Source of the DNA: an uncultured Bacteroidota bacterium
Lineage (GTDB): Bacteria > Bacteroidota > Bacteroidia > Chitinophagales > Chitinophagaceae
Direction: 5' to 3'
DNA: 7,781 nt
Assembly: GCA_903825095.1 (NCBI GenBank)
Contig: CAIJZF010000027.1
Location: 1-7,781 of the forward strand
Position numbers and translations under genes: made by a program. Shown here piece by piece: positions 6,608-7,781 of the stretch; the stretch's first letter is position 1; each line of letters begins with the position of its first letter. The notes beneath the pieces were generated by a model. That model had not been told where the DNA came from. It was given only the letters and a program-made list of their open reading frames with translations, and did no database searches.

Positions 6608-7702
6608 TTAATGATCAGAAGCAAGTGCCACTGCAATTTTAGAATCGGCAGTGCCATAGTATAAATACCACTGCGTTTTATAATATACCAAGCCTTCCAC
6701 AAAACATACATTATTCACTTCCCCCTTTAATTCATAAGGCTTGTCAGGTTGAATGAAAGGCTTATCGGCTCTGCCAATTAGCTTATAAGGTGCAGCGGTA
6801 TCATATAATGCTTGGGCTGCAGCATAAGTAAATTTTGGACTTGAAGGGTCGTTGTTATTAGCAGCATTGCTACTATTATATATAAGCAGAATTCCTTTTT
6901 CTGTATATAATGCAAATGGACCTGGCTCTACCAAACGACTATCAAAATAACCAGGTCTTGGTGTAAGTACCGATACCATTTTTTTACTTTCTTCATTTTC
7001 TAAAACTTCCCAATGCAATAAATCGCTGGAATAAGCCATGAATAAATCGGTGTCTCCGAAATACATCCAGTATTTATTATTAATTTTTTTAGCAATCATT
7101 TTTTCACCCACTCTCTCAGCAACAATCGCCCCCGACTTAGACCAAGTATTAATGTATTTAGGATTGGCTAATACAGGACCTTGTTTTTGAAAATGAATTA
7201 AATCCTTAGTAGTGGCAAAACATAAACGAGCTGTTTTCCCATCATAGGCAGTATAGGTTAAAATATAACCTCCTGCTGGCATTTCTACAATTCTTGGATC
7301 TTCAATACCGCCCTTTCCTTCATAAATAGCAAAGCTGTCTTTAGCCGGAAAAAATATAGGTTGCGTTTGTCTTTTAAAATGAATGCCGTCTTCACTAATG
7401 GCAAGTCCTATGCGAGAAGTCATGGCAGTATCTTGTGCACGGTATAATAAATAAACTTTGCCGTCTTTTACAAGTGCTGTAGGGTTTAAAACATTTTTGG
7501 CTTCCCAAGCAACGCTACCATTTTGCAAGGGACAGAAAAAACGACTGCTGGTGTCGGGAACTAAAATAGGATTGACTATATCTACTTTATGAAAACTAGG
7601 TGCCCAGTTAGTTATATTATTGTTTTCATTCTTGTTTTCATTAGTACCACTTGTGCAAGCAGTGAATAAAATTAAAAAACACAATAGGATATTTAGTTTC
7701 AT
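6608..7702 (-). CDS. GH130-family glycosidase/phosphorylase lipoprotein
   Basis: The 364-residue product has a lipoprotein signal peptide ending in the lipobox LFTAC (12-16). Cys16 is the lipidated residue, followed by an Asn/Glu/Lys-rich linker (17-30). The remainder fits the five-bladed beta-propeller of GH130: LNPTALVKDGKVYLLYRAQD (72-91), GIEDPRIVE (132-140) with Asp135 as the family's catalytic acid, YWMYFGDTD (211-219), DSRLVEPGP (254-262), and the closing FVEGLVYY and YYGTADSKIAVA (334-341, 348-359). GH130 enzymes either phosphorolyse or hydrolyse beta-mannosides. An exported lipoprotein favours hydrolysis, because phosphorolysis normally serves the cytoplasm, but the phosphate-binding residues could not be checked by alignment. 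The ATG at 7702 is supported because it begins a proper signal peptide. A (TAAG)7 tract lies directly upstream. Confidence 0.87.
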   Translation of the reverse strand: MKLNILLCFLILFTACTSGTNENKNENNNITNWAPSFHKVDIVNPILVPDTSSRFFCPLQNGSVAWEAKNVLNPTALVKDGKVYLLYRAQDTAMTSRIGLAISEDGIHFKRQTQPIFFPAKDSFAIYEGKGGIEDPRIVEMPAGGYILTYTAYDGKTARLCFATTKDLIHFQKQGPVLANPKYINTWSKSGAIVAERVGEKMIAKKINNKYWMYFGDTDLFMAYSSDLLHWEVLENEESKKMVSVLTPRPGYFDSRLVEPGPFALYTEKGILLIYNSSNAANNNDPSSPKFTYAAAQALYDTAAPYKLIGRADKPFIQPDKPYELKGEVNNVCFVEGLVYYKTQWYLYYGTADSKIAVALASDH

Positions 7703-7703
7703 G

Positions 7704-7731
7704 CTTACTTACTTACTTACTTACTTACTTA
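7704..7731. repeat. Tetranucleotide tandem repeat, seven units of CTTA (TAAG on the coding strand)
   Basis: Seven uninterrupted CTTA units occupy 28 bases. They start one base upstream of the GH130 start codon on its coding strand, so the leader reads (TAAG)7-C-ATG. Because a 4-base unit rotates through all frames, a TAA stop occurs every 12 bases in each frame. The tract therefore cannot be coding and must lie in the leader or core promoter. Uninterrupted tracts of this kind are prone to slipped-strand length change. A shorter related run (AATCAATCAA, 7731-7740) adjoins it. Confidence 0.9.
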
Positions 7732-7740
7732 ATCAATCAA

Positions 7741-7765
7741 ACTCTTTTAGTCTATTACTCTTTTA
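7741..7765. repeat. 9-bp direct repeat upstream of the GH130 gene
   Basis: ACTCTTTTA occurs at 7741-7749 and again at 7757-7765, a start-to-start distance of 16 bases, about one and a half helical turns. The pair sits about 40-65 bases upstream of the GH130 start codon, where an activator would bind. It could be a two-site operator, or chance in T-rich DNA. No good TAnnTTTG box is found; AGAGTTTG (7738-7745, minus strand) keeps only the TTTG half. Confidence 0.35.
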
Positions 7766-7781
7766 TGCTTCGAAGAAACAT

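Noticed and set aside
6596..6616. Inverted repeat GGTCATT/AATGATC (7-base loop) at the GH130 stop codon, as a terminator between the convergent hydrolase and GH130 genes
   Set aside because: The stem is short, AT-rich and contains a wobble, it overlaps the coding end, and no U-tract follows on either strand.
7757..7781. Possible C-terminus of another minus-strand gene entering from the right edge
   Set aside because: All three minus-strand frames meet a stop within about 11 codons of the edge, so an ending gene is possible, but there is too little sequence to choose a frame.

Overview
The window is chromosomal DNA of a member of the Bacteroidota. A Chitinophagaceae-like organism is my best guess, but the sequence does not fix the family. 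The evidence is the low GC content; near-perfect Bacteroidota -7 boxes (TAnnTTTG) 17 to 35 bases before three start codons; start codons without Shine-Dalgarno sequences; an Obg protein that ends after its G domain; and a lipobox-bearing GH130 enzyme. It reads as ordinary housekeeping and accessory metabolism. I see no phage, transposon, CRISPR array, tRNA or rRNA.

Layout. Positions 1-512 (minus) are the N-terminal 170 codons of a PfkB-type carbohydrate kinase that runs off the left edge. A 199-base divergent intergenic region follows, with a clear promoter and a perfect 12-bp palindrome in front of a TetR-family regulator (712-1308, plus). The Obg GTPase gene (1385-2386, plus) has its own -7 box and a GTG start. 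It converges on typA/bipA (2522-4324, minus), and the 135 bases between them hold two strong hairpins, one of them a U-flanked bidirectional terminator. Upstream of typA, on the same strand, is an HGSNAT/NagX-like membrane acyltransferase (4402-5490). It is divergent from a membrane-anchored alpha/beta hydrolase (5574-6563, plus), which converges on a GH130 glycosidase or phosphorylase lipoprotein (6608-7702, minus). Directly upstream of the GH130 start codon is a (TAAG)7 tetranucleotide tract, followed further upstream by a 9-bp direct repeat.

Functional picture. Obg and TypA are both ribosome-associated translational GTPases; they converge on a shared terminator and are not an operon. The right half (acyltransferase, esterase-like hydrolase, GH130 lipoprotein) loosely suggests handling of acylated or mannose-type glycans, but there is no SusC/SusD pair or sensor in view, so this is not a recognisable polysaccharide utilisation locus. 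The most unusual sequence feature is the simple-sequence repeat abutting the GH130 start codon, a candidate for expression variation by slipped-strand mispairing. I do not see convincing evidence of an undescribed multi-gene system.
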